Of a stretch of 64,000 nucleotides of DNA, positions 1 to 12,100 are shown piece after piece. Position numbers and translations under genes: made by a program. The notes beneath the pieces are model-generated. The model worked only from the letters and a program-made list of their open reading frames with translations, ran no database searches and was not told the DNA's origin. This stretch comes from Isoetes taiwanensis (lineage: Eukaryota > Streptophyta > Lycopodiopsida > Isoetales > Isoetaceae), in contig JAJEKV010000103.1 in NCBI GenBank assembly GCA_021234155.1, positions 2,046,001 to 2,110,000 of the forward strand. The letters are read 5' to 3'. Numbering within the stretch: the first letter of the stretch is position 1; every line of letters begins with the position of its first letter.

Positions 1-1475
1 ATTTGATGGAAAACAAGAAATAGAAGGCGGCCTATGAGCTAAGGTGTTATTGACATTTAAAATAGCAGGTGTTGAAGGTGCAAGAGCCTGTTGAAAGCCT
101 TTGGCATGAGACAATGCCATAGAATTCATTTCTGTAGATTGCAAATTTCCTCCCATCAAAGACTGCTGTGAAGTGAGTTCTGGAGCACTATTTTGAGAAC
201 TATATGGGACCCTTTTGTAGGGAAGTATCTTGTCATCACGCCTTCTACGGTTGACAAATTGCCGTTTCATCCGATATGCCTATCACATTATTAATCAGCA
301 TGGTTAGGAAAGGGATCATTATTTACAAGATGCCTATATCACACAGAAAAAAATAATCATCTCACCTTGTCTCTATCAGGTCCGTGTAGATCTAAATCTC
401 CAGATGTAACTGACTGGTCTACTTGTTCAGAAGTCTCTAATGGCTATAGAAGAAACAAAAAACATTAGGCAAAAGTTTGTCCATAGATTCTGATAACTTA
501 GCAACACAGTAATATAAGACGGGTCACCTTCTCAGAAGGTGAAGTCCCAACTCTGTTATTCGCTTTTGATGCCAAATCCTGCGAATCTTGGAATAAGGCC
601 TCAGAAGGTTCAAGATATGACTCTGATGAAGCACCTTGGCAATTCGCTTCTTGATCCAGCATACTTTCCAGATTTGCTTGTGGATGCTGTGAATCTATGC
701 TTGACACATCAACATAATCTTGATCTTCAAAGTCCATTTCAGGTTTCTCTTCAAAATCAGGTAGAGCCTTGTCCATTAATCTGCTTACATTTGATGCTGC
801 AGGTCGTGACCATTGCATTGAGTCCACATTCTTATCCTCTACTGTGTCTGGTGAAGTGGAATTGCTCCTGAGATTACACTTGTATAATTTTAGACTGCAG
901 AAACAAAATGACTAGAGAAGACTAGATAAACCAAATCAGCCAGATACTTACTGGAATAACATTTCCATATCATCTAAGTTTCCAATTCCCCAGACAGTAT
1001 CCACCAATAAAGTGCTTACTTTTGCCTCTTCCGCAAACAAGCCAGGGTCTTGCTGTTCAGGATTCTCTCTTGACAGTAAAAAGTGGTTTGAAGTTGATAT
1101 TCCATTAGGATTATTCTCTGCATAGATATGCCGATTCAAAAAGAAATCCTCATGTTCATTAACGTCTGGGGTCGGTGGTTTAGCTTCAAGAACTTCTGGC
1201 ATAAGACCAAAATCTGCAACATGTAAGTTATCCCAACATTCTAATTGCGACAAAGATGCGTCTTTATTGTCTGTCTCTGCGTCCATCTGAAACATGGTAT
1301 CTTCATTCTGATATTTTCTGTTGTCCATTGGCATAGATCCTTCACAAGGTTGAGGGCATCTGGTATTGGCCCTTCTATAATGACTATCAATCCACATGGA
1401 ATGCATGTTTCTTTCAGAATTTGGAACTCTATGATTTTCATTTTCTTCGAATTCATCCCATATGAAGGCATCAAA
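1..1475 (-). CDS. LNK1/LNK2-like clock co-regulator, partial (exons 952-1475, 528-867, 366-443, 1-279)
   Basis: Four consecutive exons join in one frame on the minus strand with GTAAGT or GTGAG donors and AG acceptors. The C-terminus continues past the left edge. The first visible exon opens with FIWDEFEENENHRVPNSE, which matches the conserved N-terminal block of LNK proteins (a W-E/D-E block followed by H-I/R-V-P). It ends with DTVWGIGNLDDMEMLFQ and continues as SNSTSP across the splice, matching the LNK block of aromatic-x-D/G-IG-x-DD/ED-x-(D/M)-x-(M/L)-F. The last visible exon is basic and carries AYRMKRQFVNRRRRDDK. LNK proteins in flowering plants bind REVEILLE/CCA1-type MYB factors and co-activate evening clock genes in the nucleus. 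That role is inferred here from family resemblance only. The expected first exon (short, acidic, starting near Met) was not found upstream. No frameshift is seen, so the gene may be functional. Confidence 0.72.
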
Positions 1476-2900
1476 CTGTAAGTCATGAGAAATTTCTTGA
1501 ATATATGAGATACAATAAACATTGCAACAAAATAAACATTGACAGATTAATTTCAAAAGCATTCGAAGTTGAATATATAAGCTACTCACAATCTAAGAAT
1601 CTTAAGTCAAAGCAACTTATGTATTACTTGGATAGTGTTGGTTGCGTGTTATAATATATATGGGTGCTATGAAGGACTTTCTATACATAACAAAAGCTAG
1701 AAAAGACACATTTGTGGAGGTTGCCAGACAATACAAGGAAGATGGAAGCCTACAAGGTGGCAAAATATGAAGGAAATTCGGCCAGAGGACTAAGTATTAA
1801 TAAATAAGAAGGGCTGCTTGCACGGAACTTTAGGATTAAGACAATAGTAGCTCCTCCTACTTTGCTTCTGCTGTTTATGAACATTTTTAGAGAGGTTGCC
1901 AGAATTCCACAAATAGAAGGCTCAATATGGAGTAAGATAACATACCGAAGACCAACTCATAGTGGAGTCTACAGCTTCAAAGTTTTGGGACGCCATTCTA
2001 TCAAAAACTATACTAGCCAGCTTATAAGGGCATTACCAAAGATACACTGGTAGAAATCCGCCAGCTTACAAACACCTTTGCTGATTGACCTGATATTCTG
2101 TCTGCCTCGGTATACAAAGTCGACCTACTAATTACTCCAATTATGAAGCTAACGCTGTTACTTTTGTCTTCAGTCCAATAATCTATGCAGCTCGGATTTT
2201 ATATATCTTAAACAAGAACAACCCATTTCTGACACTATCTCAGACGAGATCATTACTAACAGAACTGCCCCTTTTCCATAACCACCGAACATATTGACAA
2301 GAACCCGGAAGCGACACAGCAATCTCGACAAACAATTGAAGTTTTTCATGTGTAACCAGCGGATTTGGACGAATTGCAATGGACAATACAGTTTACAAAG
2401 AAAAGCAACTGAGAAATCTCAATCCAGAACCAAACATCATTTTTAAGGTGAAAAGAAGGCATTTTAGGAGCGAAAAAAAAGCAGGCAAAGAGACAACAAG
2501 CCGGATGCGAAGATGCGAAGAGATGAAGATTAAGAAGGGAGGAGAAGGAGCGCAAAATTTTAAGTAAAGGAAAGAGGATAAAGACGGAAGAGAGAAAAAT
2601 TCTCACTTACAGAAGTTCAAGGAGACAGGGCCCACGCCACCATCGATATGTGGTGCAGAGTGAACGGAGCGATCCCGTCCTCCCTATTTTTTTTTCTTTT
2701 TTCCGTTGTCGATTCTCGCCCACATATTTGCCCCCTTTCTTTGGTCGCCTGTAAGAAAATAGAATCAATTGCCCTCCTCTCATTGGCCCAGTTTTTTCCG
2801 CATAAATAACAAATAGAATAAATTATTTTTCCTCCTTTGCCCCTCTATTTTGTGGTCCTTATTTTCTCCCCTTTCACTATGTGCCAACTTGTCAATATGC
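1476..2900 (-). promoter_or_regulatory. Probable 5' intron, leader and promoter region of the LNK-like gene
   Basis: No ORF is supportable here. On the minus strand a good donor (CTT-CTG-GTAAGTG type) lies near 2608-2614, preceded by a GC-richer stretch. This would fit a non-coding first exon around 2615-2700 spliced into the coding exon at 1475. It is inference from splice signals only; the start codon exon was not located. Confidence 0.25.
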
Positions 2901-3089
2901 TAATACCACTTGTTCAATTTACTTGTGTCTCTCTCTTTTCTTTTCTTTTATTTTTTATTTTATTGTGAATGCTTGGGCTACATGCTCGTTGTTCCGTTGT
3001 TCTCTGGCTGGGTTTTTTATCTCCCCTAAATGCTTTTGTACATGTGCTGTCCCATGGCCCCCTGTGGTCTCCGTGGATGCGATCTATCC

Positions 3090-3124
3090 ATCTTCTTCTT
3101 CTTCTTTTTCTTCTTCTTCTTCTC
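3090..3124. repeat. TTC/GAA microsatellite
   Basis: A run of TTC units with a short T interruption. It explains the apparent serine-rich and phenylalanine-rich reading frames here. Confidence 0.9.
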
Positions 3125-3750
3125 CTTACCTATTTCTTCTTTCTGTACCTTCAAACCATTTCTTTTTCTTCAGCTTATCCAACCAAGCCATCTCCATATT
3201 TCCTTTTGCTTGCGGCGCTTGAAGCACTCACAACACTCCAATGCTGCTGAAATTGAGTTTTAAATGTACTCTATGCTACGTTATGTTGCACTCATCCCTA
3301 TACAACGTGCTAAATAGAATTATCAGATTCCCCCCTCCATATCAAAGTACAATCCTATAGCCTTATTGGTTCATTTTGAACTATTCAATACAAATTTTTT
3401 TTTATTCTATGCCTCCTTCTCAGTTGACATATTACCATCTTTGTCCATGAGCGAAGTAAGAAAATCGTACAATAATGTTTGCAGAAAAACTAAAAAGATA
3501 GGACAAAGGGCAATTGGTACTAAGGGAAAATGGATAATGCCTAGGATATAGAGTAAAGCACACTATTGCTCATTTGTTTTATATTACTATCATGGTTCTT
3601 TACATCTCTTTACTTGCTATAATGCTGGAGACATGTCGCATCGTCCAAACAAAAATATTTGAAAGGTGAATGTCTATGGTGACCTATAGAGGTCAGGAGC
3701 CATGTATCAATGTGTTGTCTCAAGATGAGGGATGCATGACTCCTAATCTA

Positions 3751-3814
3751 ACCACTATCGACTTGTCGATATTCACCATCTCCACTTCACTATCGACTTG
3801 TCGATATTCACCAT
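3751..3814. repeat. Short direct repeat, two copies
   Basis: The segment CACTATCGACTTGTCGATAT and about 8 following bases occur twice, about 36 bp apart, separated by a short TC-rich spacer. The rest of 2900-5640 shows no recognisable gene or element. Confidence 0.85.
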
Positions 3815-5639
3815 GCCAGTTTCTCCACTTCACTACATGATCCACTATTATAAGAAGAAGATATAAACCATCACGTCTTTGCTCTATTTCCAATTTACAT
3901 GTTGTCTTGTTGGTGAGGTTGCCATAAAAGATTGATATACTTCTATATTCTCTTAAGATAATCTATAACGAACGCTTGGCTCTCATTTTCCAACTCAGTC
4001 ATAATAAATAAGTCTTTTCAGTTTATATTTAGAGAGCGATACTATACAAACCAAAAGGTTGTTGTCACCATGAAACAATGATTGATTTAATCTTTAGTAA
4101 CGTCTTATATTCCTAGTTAAGATCTATATAAGATAATGTTTTAGTACAAAGACCCAAAAGGAGGAGGCGTTAGATTATAACGTGCTTTCTCCTAAATCAC
4201 ATCAAAGCAATTTGAAATCTTTTTTGAAGCATAGTTGTCAATACGTAGATCCTCAACGAAATTAACCCATTAAGAAGGAATGACCTAGGCAACTAAAGTT
4301 GATAAAGATTGGACAAGTGGAAACAGAATGTGGATAACAATCACTAATACACATTGGAGTCGGAGTAAAGCGAATCTTCCATAACGCCAAAAACAAAGTT
4401 GCTTAGTATTCCATGTAGGTAAGGGATGGCAGTCATGAAATGAGGGCTAGGAAAAGGAAACCTAAAACGCTTGGACAAAATTGCAAGATAGACCTACTTG
4501 AGCACTTGAAATCCAGAAGTGTTAAGCCATAACTTACAGAAGATCAATGGTGTAAAATTGAACACGTTTAAGATGACTTGAATAGAATTGGCAAGAGAAC
4601 CTTGCACAGACAAAGTAACACGCTATGGTTTAACTCATGCATGTACCTTGGAAAGGCGTAGCTTGGGGGTTTATTCATGAACATGTAGAGGCTTACGCCA
4701 ATGTATTAACAACAATGTGGTGAGACTTACAAAACACCAACGAAGTGTACTACCAACAATCTAGTGCCATTTTCAAGACAAGACATTGCTTCATAAAAAT
4801 ATGTACAAAATTAAGACTCCACTCTATTGTATTCTATTTTATATCATACAAAAGAACTTGTGAGATCCAAAACCTTGTCAAAATCACTTTTAGTTATTAA
4901 ATATGTAGTAAATGTACAAAACTAACAACCTATGTTGGGCCAAAGAATCTAAAAAAGGATAGAGTAGCTCAACTTTACAAGAAACATAATGAAATAGAAA
5001 AGAACTTAACTATGCTAATTAGAAGCTATCTGTATCATATGATGTGATAAATCTTGGACAACGTGACCTAAATGAAATAGTTAAAGTCAGCCTATGTGTC
5101 TCTCTCTTTCCTTTTCTTTTTTTTGCTTTCATCCCGCCGGGGGTTGTGTTTTACGATTTTGTGCTATTATCATCATAAAGATGGTCAAGCAATCTATTTT
5201 ATATAACTTTGAAAAGCGATTTAAAATCGTTAGAATTAGCTTCTTCGTAATAAAAGATTCTAAATCAGATGAGGCAAAGGAATGAAGAGAATAAAATCTA
5301 CCTTCTATATAATAAAAGAGACTCAATGGGGCAAAGGAATGAAGAGAATGAAATCTCCCTTTATAGAATCCTAGAACATTACAAAGAAATAACAAAAAAA
5401 AGAAGGACCGTCTGGCCTGGCCTTAGACTCTACCTTATTTCATTCGTAGAGTTGAATGGAGTCAAAGAGAATATGCATTTGGTTTTCCACCATGCCATAA
5501 AATCTAAAGGCCTTCCTCAGCATATCGCTTTACTATTATTCGCATATGTAATCAGATCATACCATCATCGATAGCCTAGGAGTCAAAACTACGGTGCCCT
5601 ATGCTATTGTTTTACAAGAGACATGTTTTTGGCCTCTTC

Positions 5640-6500
5640 AACATTCTAGCATGAAGCGTCATCTCCACTATATCAGCAAGATACATCACATAGATGATGA
5701 TAGGTACCCTCTTCTCTCGCTTGCCATGGCTGAATCTCCTTAGTGTTTGAAACGATGTTGGGAAGAGCATTATAATGCATGGTTGTTCGCTGGTCTGTGC
5801 AACCGGAACACTGCATGGTGCTTGCTAGTTCTGATCCTGAGCTTTTGCAACAATATCTTGACGGTCGTTTTTCTCAAAAGATATAGGATGCAGTTACCTT
5901 CGCCCAAGTTAAAACTGGTCATTATCATATGCATATAAATCCCACTTTGGCACCAGGACTACAAGCTTATCTATTTGCTTTCTTGTCCAGGAAAAAGCTT
6001 GCCACTATTGCATCAATTTGCATAAAGTCCCACAAGCTAGGGATTGAGACAGGTAGATGGGAGTGGCGGCAGTTTCCACGAGAAGCAAGATTATGTGCAC
6101 ATTGCCAGTTACAAGTTATTGAATATAAAAGCCATACTCTTTTAAAATGTCCCGCTTTTAAGATGCTCAAGAATCGTTATTTGACTTTAGCATTCCATTC
6201 CATGCTATTACAACTTCTCAAAGCCCCATCTGTGTATGACTTGGCATTATACATACTTGAGGTTCTAGATGAACAACTTCAATTACTGAGCCCTCAATAG
6301 TCATCATGGTCTACTTCTTGTTTTCTGATTGTCTAGTATCATCATTACTGCAAAGGGTTTTCCCTTGAAAAACTCTTGATGCAGGGGTTTTTTAATCCTA
6401 GTAGTAATGGTTGTACTAGTCCATTGTATAGGCCCCATGGCCGTTTGGTCTTCATGGATGATAAAATATCTAATCTAATCTAATCTAATCTAATCTAATC
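5640..6500 (+). mobile_element. 5'-truncated LINE (non-LTR retrotransposon), C-terminal ORF2 fragment plus 3' end
   Basis: The frame at 5929-6300 encodes a 123-residue C-terminal fragment. It contains KSHKLGIETGRWEW, then a Cys/His block CAHCQLQ...H-x4-KCPAF, followed by a short tail and stop. This arrangement (K/R-LG-x-H/K-x-L-x-IE-x-GRW, then C-x2-C...H-x4-C-P) is typical of the zinc-binding C-terminus of LINE ORF2 proteins downstream of reverse transcriptase. Upstream sequence from about 5640 is frameshifted remnant. After the stop a 3' UTR of about 170 bp ends in six TAATC units (6471-6500), a typical LINE 3' microsatellite tail. The copy is 5'-truncated and inactive. Confidence 0.7.
6471..6500 (+). 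repeat. (TAATC)6 tail at LINE 3' end
   Basis: A pentanucleotide repeat directly after the LINE 3' UTR. Similar pentamer tracts occur at 44074-44095 and 61753-61772. Confidence 0.85.
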
Positions 6501-6969
6501 TATTCTATCTAAGAATAGCAGGAACAGAGGCACATGTGCCATAGCTTGAAACAACAGATAAGGATCTTATCAGGCAGATGCAAATGTTGATACTTGCAAA
6601 CATGGAATTTCATGCTCCTATGCATACTCATGTTAGGAAGAGAAGCCCTAATCACCTCCATATGGTTAAGTTCATAGTACATGATAGTGGTCTGCAAAGC
6701 TAAAGGAGACATCTTTGTAATGCAGATCTTGACATGATATAGCAAGAATCTGGGCGTTCTGAACTAGTAAAAATAAGGGATAGGTAGCAAGTAAATGGAG
6801 CTACTAGATTGGTGCATAATCAAATATGTGTATCTCAAGTCTGGTTTTGGTGCAACTGTCCTATGTCTCCTCCTGGGAAAATGTGCTTTATAGTTATTGA
6901 TGTAAGTCATGAACGAGTGAAGGATTAATCTGTTCTTTATAATATCATGTATTAATTATATTCAAGGCA

Positions 6970-7522
6970 TGTTGAAAAGCATGTCTTATTGTAGAGATTG
7001 TTTCAGTGGACAAGCACAGCAGGGCATCATGTTCGTGAAGCATAATGAAGCCTGTTAGGTGTAAGAAGGTTAAATGTGCATGGTCTATGGTTGCATTTGA
7101 TTATGTGATGGAACCTAAGCTAAGGTCACATGATCCGGGTAATATAAGTTAAAGTGTGCAAAATACAATGGATAATGTTACAAAATATAGTATGAGGCAG
7201 AAACGAAAATAGAACCTGCCGACCTTCACGTCAGATTTCCGGACAAGGCAACACGACAGGAAGATCATAGATCAGATAAGGCAGTCGGATTTGTGTAGCA
7301 TGGATTGAGACGGATTGAAGCGGCATGATCAAAGTCAGTTGGTCAGCGGATGATTTAGAAGTTAGTCTGATCTCATGTGAACAGTGTCGTCAATGAAATT
7401 GTAACGTATGGGTGAATAAGCTAATGGTGAATAGTTTTTGTATGCAATCAGAATTGAATTCATATCTAAGCAATAGTGCTAAATATTGAAATCATTTCAA
7501 TAGCTTGTCTTGAAAGTTCACA
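6970..7522 (+). repeat. Copia 5' LTR
   Basis: It begins TGTTGAAAAGCATGTCTTA and ends TTCACA (TG...CA), 553 bp, two bases before the tRNA-Met primer binding site. The start motif recurs at 13113, right after the purine tract, which fixes the LTR start. Confidence 0.75.
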
Positions 7523-7524
7523 CC

Positions 7525-7536
7525 TGGTATCAGAGC
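7525..7536 (+). other. Primer binding site, initiator tRNA-Met type
   Basis: TGGTATCAGAGC is the classic plant retrotransposon primer binding site, complementary to the 3' end of initiator methionine tRNA. Confidence 0.9.
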
Positions 7537-7537
7537 C

Positions 7538-9141
7538 ATGACTACCAAATTTGGAGCTTCTCTTTTGAGCTCAATAGAGGCGTTTAAGGGTGGTTCTGGA
7601 TTTCAAATCTGGAAAGAAAAAATACTTCATGTATTGGAAGCAGAAGATTTGTTAGAAGTGATTGGGGACTCGGGAAGTACCCAGATGAGAAGTCTTTGCA
7701 AGTTCATCTATCGGCAAATGTTGTTTTGCTAGTATCGCAAATAGTACTAGTGTAACAGGGCCTGCAAATGTAACTGGTGCAGTTGTTTCTACTGCAGAGA
7801 GAGCTTCTCTTGCAGGGGGTGTTGTATCATCTAATACAAAAGAAAAGGCAACCAGGATTATCATATGCAGCAAAGTAGGACCTGGAATCCTACTGAAAAT
7901 AAGAAAGCTAAGTGCTAAACAAATGTGGAAGTATTTGTTGGAAACATATGAAGGAAAATCTTCATCACAAATTGATGTTCTAGATGTTGGGGAGGATGGC
8001 CGTTAACGCTTCTTGGCGCCTTCACGGCTAGGGCGGTGGCAGGGAAAGGGGCCGCCCCTAATCCTTGCTTTCGGCACTGCGGTGGTTTACTTCTTCCTCA
8101 AATTCAGGATCTGCTGCTAGCGTAAGGGTTTTTGGTGATCTAGTGTTTTCAGATTCTGCTTCAATGTGGCTGCGTTTTTCCGGTTTCTTGAAGCCTCTTC
8201 ATGGCGGCCTCTCCAGCCCTCTCTAATTATCCACTAACGTGGATCTACTCCGATGCTTATGTTCGGTAAGCACCGTGATTTTCCATAAATCATTCTTTCT
8301 TTATGGATGCACAGAAATGGCCTAGATTGCCTATAAGGTAGAGTAAAAAGATGCGGGGCTTTGAGAGAAGATGTTTCAAATTTCCGTTAATTAGCGGTTT
8401 TGATTCTTAATCCAGTGTCCGTTATGCTAGAAGCCTTTCCCTTCCTCTTGCTCTTTCCTACTAGCGGAAAGGTGTAGAGTTGATTCTTGGAAAAGAAGAA
8501 GAAAAGATTAGCGACCCTTGATTTTTTTGATGAGATAAGAACTGGGTTTAGATTGCCGAAGCTAGGGATTGGACTATTTGAGATCCGAGCTAGGGAATTT
8601 CGGCGGGATGAAGCTTATATATCTTGAGTAGGACTTTAGGGAGGAGTCTAGTAGTGGGCTTTTGGGTCTAGTACAGCCGACCGATTCACATCCCGACAAT
8701 GCAGCATATATCCGATGGTTACATTTCGACAATGCGGCATCTTTTCCGGTACATTCGGTGTTGATCAATCTGCGAGAATGGGTTATTTGGAGTGTGTTAG
8801 CTTCTCTCGGGCAATGCGGGAGATTGCTCATGATTTCTTCATGCCTTTTTCTGTTCATCTCTATTCTTGCAAGAGGTGGTTCATAGAACATTCAAGGTAT
8901 ATTTGTAGCTTGAGGAAAATTTATATTTGTCTCCTGTAGTATTCCTCTAGCTGGGAAGATGTTGATTCTGATCCTGTAGTACTAGCTATTTGGATGAAGA
9001 GGTTGAGAAAAAATTATGAGTACCAAGTTTCAGATATTATATTTGATCCATAAGGGATCCTCTGTACTTCAAGATTATTTGATCCTCGCGGGATCTTTCT
9101 GATGTAATTCTTCCTATCTGAATATAAATTTATCTTTCCTT

Positions 9142-9180
<39 letters not shown>

Positions 9181-12100
9181 GTTCTAGAAAATGAGTTTAG
9201 AAAATTGAAATATCATGAAAAGGAGGATATATCTGAGTTTTTTGCTAAGTTTGACACTCTTGTTGCAGATCTAGAGGCTGCTGGTACACCTGTGTCAAAG
9301 GAACATCAAATATTACAGATTGCTCGTTCCTTATCTAACTTTGGTCAGTTGGAAGTTTTTGTGAGGAACATGGCAAGAAACAGAGAAGAGGCTGAAAGAA
9401 TTATGAGAACTGAACTTGAGCAGCGAAAGCTAATTCAGGAGGAAGGAGATGAATCGGCTGAAGTGCTATATGCCAGTAAAATGAAGAGAGGTGGGAATAC
9501 TGCAAGAGGAAGGAAAGAAAGTACAGATAAATCTAGAATTGGTCCCTGTTTTCATTGTGACATGTATGGCCATTTAAAAATCAATTGTCCAAAGCTTGGA
9601 GGCACTGCTGAAGGCGCAAGCATTTTCTGCCACAACTGTGGTGGCAAAGGACACATTGCGCCAAACTGCTCCAGCCCTAAGCAATCAGGCAGAGGAAGAT
9701 CAAATGCACGAGCTGCTGGTACAACTAGAGGCAGAGGAGCTTGGAGAGGAAGAGGTAGAGATGCAGGGCGAGGGCCTGGCATCAACTTAACACGAGATAG
9801 TTCAGGCACGGAGGAAATAGAAGAAGTAAATGAAGACACAGAGGTAAATGTACATCAGACCTTGACTAATAACAGTAAAAGAATTGACAACGATGACTTT
9901 GTTATTCTAGATAGTGGAGCTGAGAGATCCATAGCTCGATCTAAAAGCATCTTAAAGGACTGCATGGGATGGAGATCTGGACATGTCCAGGTTGGGAATG
10001 GAGAGCTGCAAGAAATTCAAGATGCTGGAGTTTTAGAGCTGTTTGACCTAAATGGTGGCGTTGTTAACTTGAAGAATGTATTGTGTGTTCCTACATTAGT
10101 TAGGAATTTGATTTCTGTTGCACAACTAGTCGATCTTGGATACAAGGTCGTTTTTGAGAAGCTGGAATGTAAAGTCTTTTTTGATAATGAAATAAGATTT
10201 TTGGGTAAACGAGTTGGAAATTTGTTTGGGTTTAATGCCAATTGCAGTCCATGTACTAATGTTGTTACCATTCCCTCTGCTGAAGTGTGGCATGGCAGAT
10301 TATGTCACACTAGTTTTTCAAGCCTTGACAGTATGGCAAATAAAGGATTAATTGAACTGGCAGATTCCAATCATGAAAGAAGAATATGCATGGGATGCAT
10401 GCTTGGTAAGCACGCTAGGCTTCCGTTTAAAAAATCCACGAAGAGAGCTAAAGCTATTCTTGATCTTGTGCATACGGACTTGTGTGGTCCGCTGAATATT
10501 GTGAGCAGAACAGGGAAAAGGTATTTTATTACCTTTACAGACGATTTTAGCAGAAAAACATGGACATATTGTTTAAAGTACAAAAGCCAAGCATTTGATG
10601 CGTTCAAAGAGTTTGCAGCAGAGGTTGAATGTCAAAGTGGGAGAAGAATTAAGTGTGTGAGATCCGACAGAGGCGGAGAGTATCTATCTGGGAGATTTAT
10701 AAGGTTCTGCAAAGAGCGTGGAATTAGACGACAACTGACATGCAGTTTCTCTCCTCAACAGAATGGAGTATCTGAACGGAAAAATAGAACTATTATGAAT
10801 GCAGTTAGATCGATGTTAAAGTCTAGCGGTTTGCCTAACTTCTTATGGGAAGAAGCGGTACTAACTGCAGTGCACATACAGAATATGTTACCTTCGAATG
10901 CATTAAAGGGGAACATACCAAACGTATTGTGGTCTGGAAGCAGAAGTAGACCGTCGTATGATGGTTTGAAAGTTTACGGCTGCTTGGTTTTTGCTCACAT
11001 TCCAGAGGAAAGAAGAACAAAATTAGGCGATAGATCATGCATAACCTATTTGGTTGGTTACGATACACATTCAAAGGGTTATAGACTTTATAATCCTGAA
11101 ACAAGGAAAATAATAGTGAGCAGGGATGTAACCTTCGCCGAACATATTTTGTATAAGCCTAAGAAGCTTGATGCTCCAGGCTCAGATGATGTTTGTAAAG
11201 CTCAAGAGAAGATCCAAAACGATAGTGACATATTGGACAATGAGAGTGAAGATGGTAGGGGCAGCAGCAATAATGATATTCAATCTGAAAACAGGTCTGA
11301 TCAGTCAGCTAAATACCCTCAAGCATCAAGCGAGCATAATAGAATAGAAGAAACAGTTGAATTAAGCACAAGAAGACGAAACACAGAAGCACGGAGGTTG
11401 AGAGAAACAATTCCTTTTGACATCGAGCAATTTGGAAGAACTGATCAAGGTACGAGTAGAAGACTTGAACAGGTGGAAGTTGAAGATAAAGAAAAAGATA
11501 CGGATGAAGAACCAGCAGAATCCTTGCTAATTCTGGAACCTCATATACCTAAGTCCTATGAGGAGGCCATATACGCAGTAGATGCTGATAAATGGTATGC
11601 CGCCATGCAAAGTGAAATGAACTCATTTATTAGAACTCATACATATGAGGTTGTGGATACTCCAGCCAACAAGAACATTGTTGGCAGCAAATGGATATAC
11701 ACGATTAAACTAGAAGCAGATGGAGTCACTCCGAAATACAAAGCCAGACTTGTGGCGCAAGGGTTTTCTCAGAAGAAAGGTTTTGACTTTGACGAAACTT
11801 TTTCACCAATAGTGAAGATGAACAGCATAAGAATGCTTATTGCAGTTGCTAATGCACGTAATTGGGAGATTCATCATATGGATGTGCAAACAGCATTCTT
11901 AAATGCTGAGTTAGATGAGGAAATATATATGAGACCAGCTTCTGGATTTGAGAAAGACAAAGATAAATTTTGGAGATTAAAACGGGCTGTTTATGGATTA
12001 CGACAGTCACCTAGGCAGTGGTATAAATGTATGGATTCATACCTAAGACAACAAGGGTTCACAAAGTTAGAAAATGATGGAAACTTGTATCAGCTGAAAC

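Noticed and set aside
2881-3263. Overlapping Phe/Ser/Leu-rich reading frames on plus
   Set aside because: They are translations of the TTC microsatellite and a T-rich tract in several frames, with no domain and no splice context.
9552-11104. Several 78-95 codon minus-strand frames under the copia pol
   Set aside because: Antisense shadows of a well-supported pol frame; none has a family signature.
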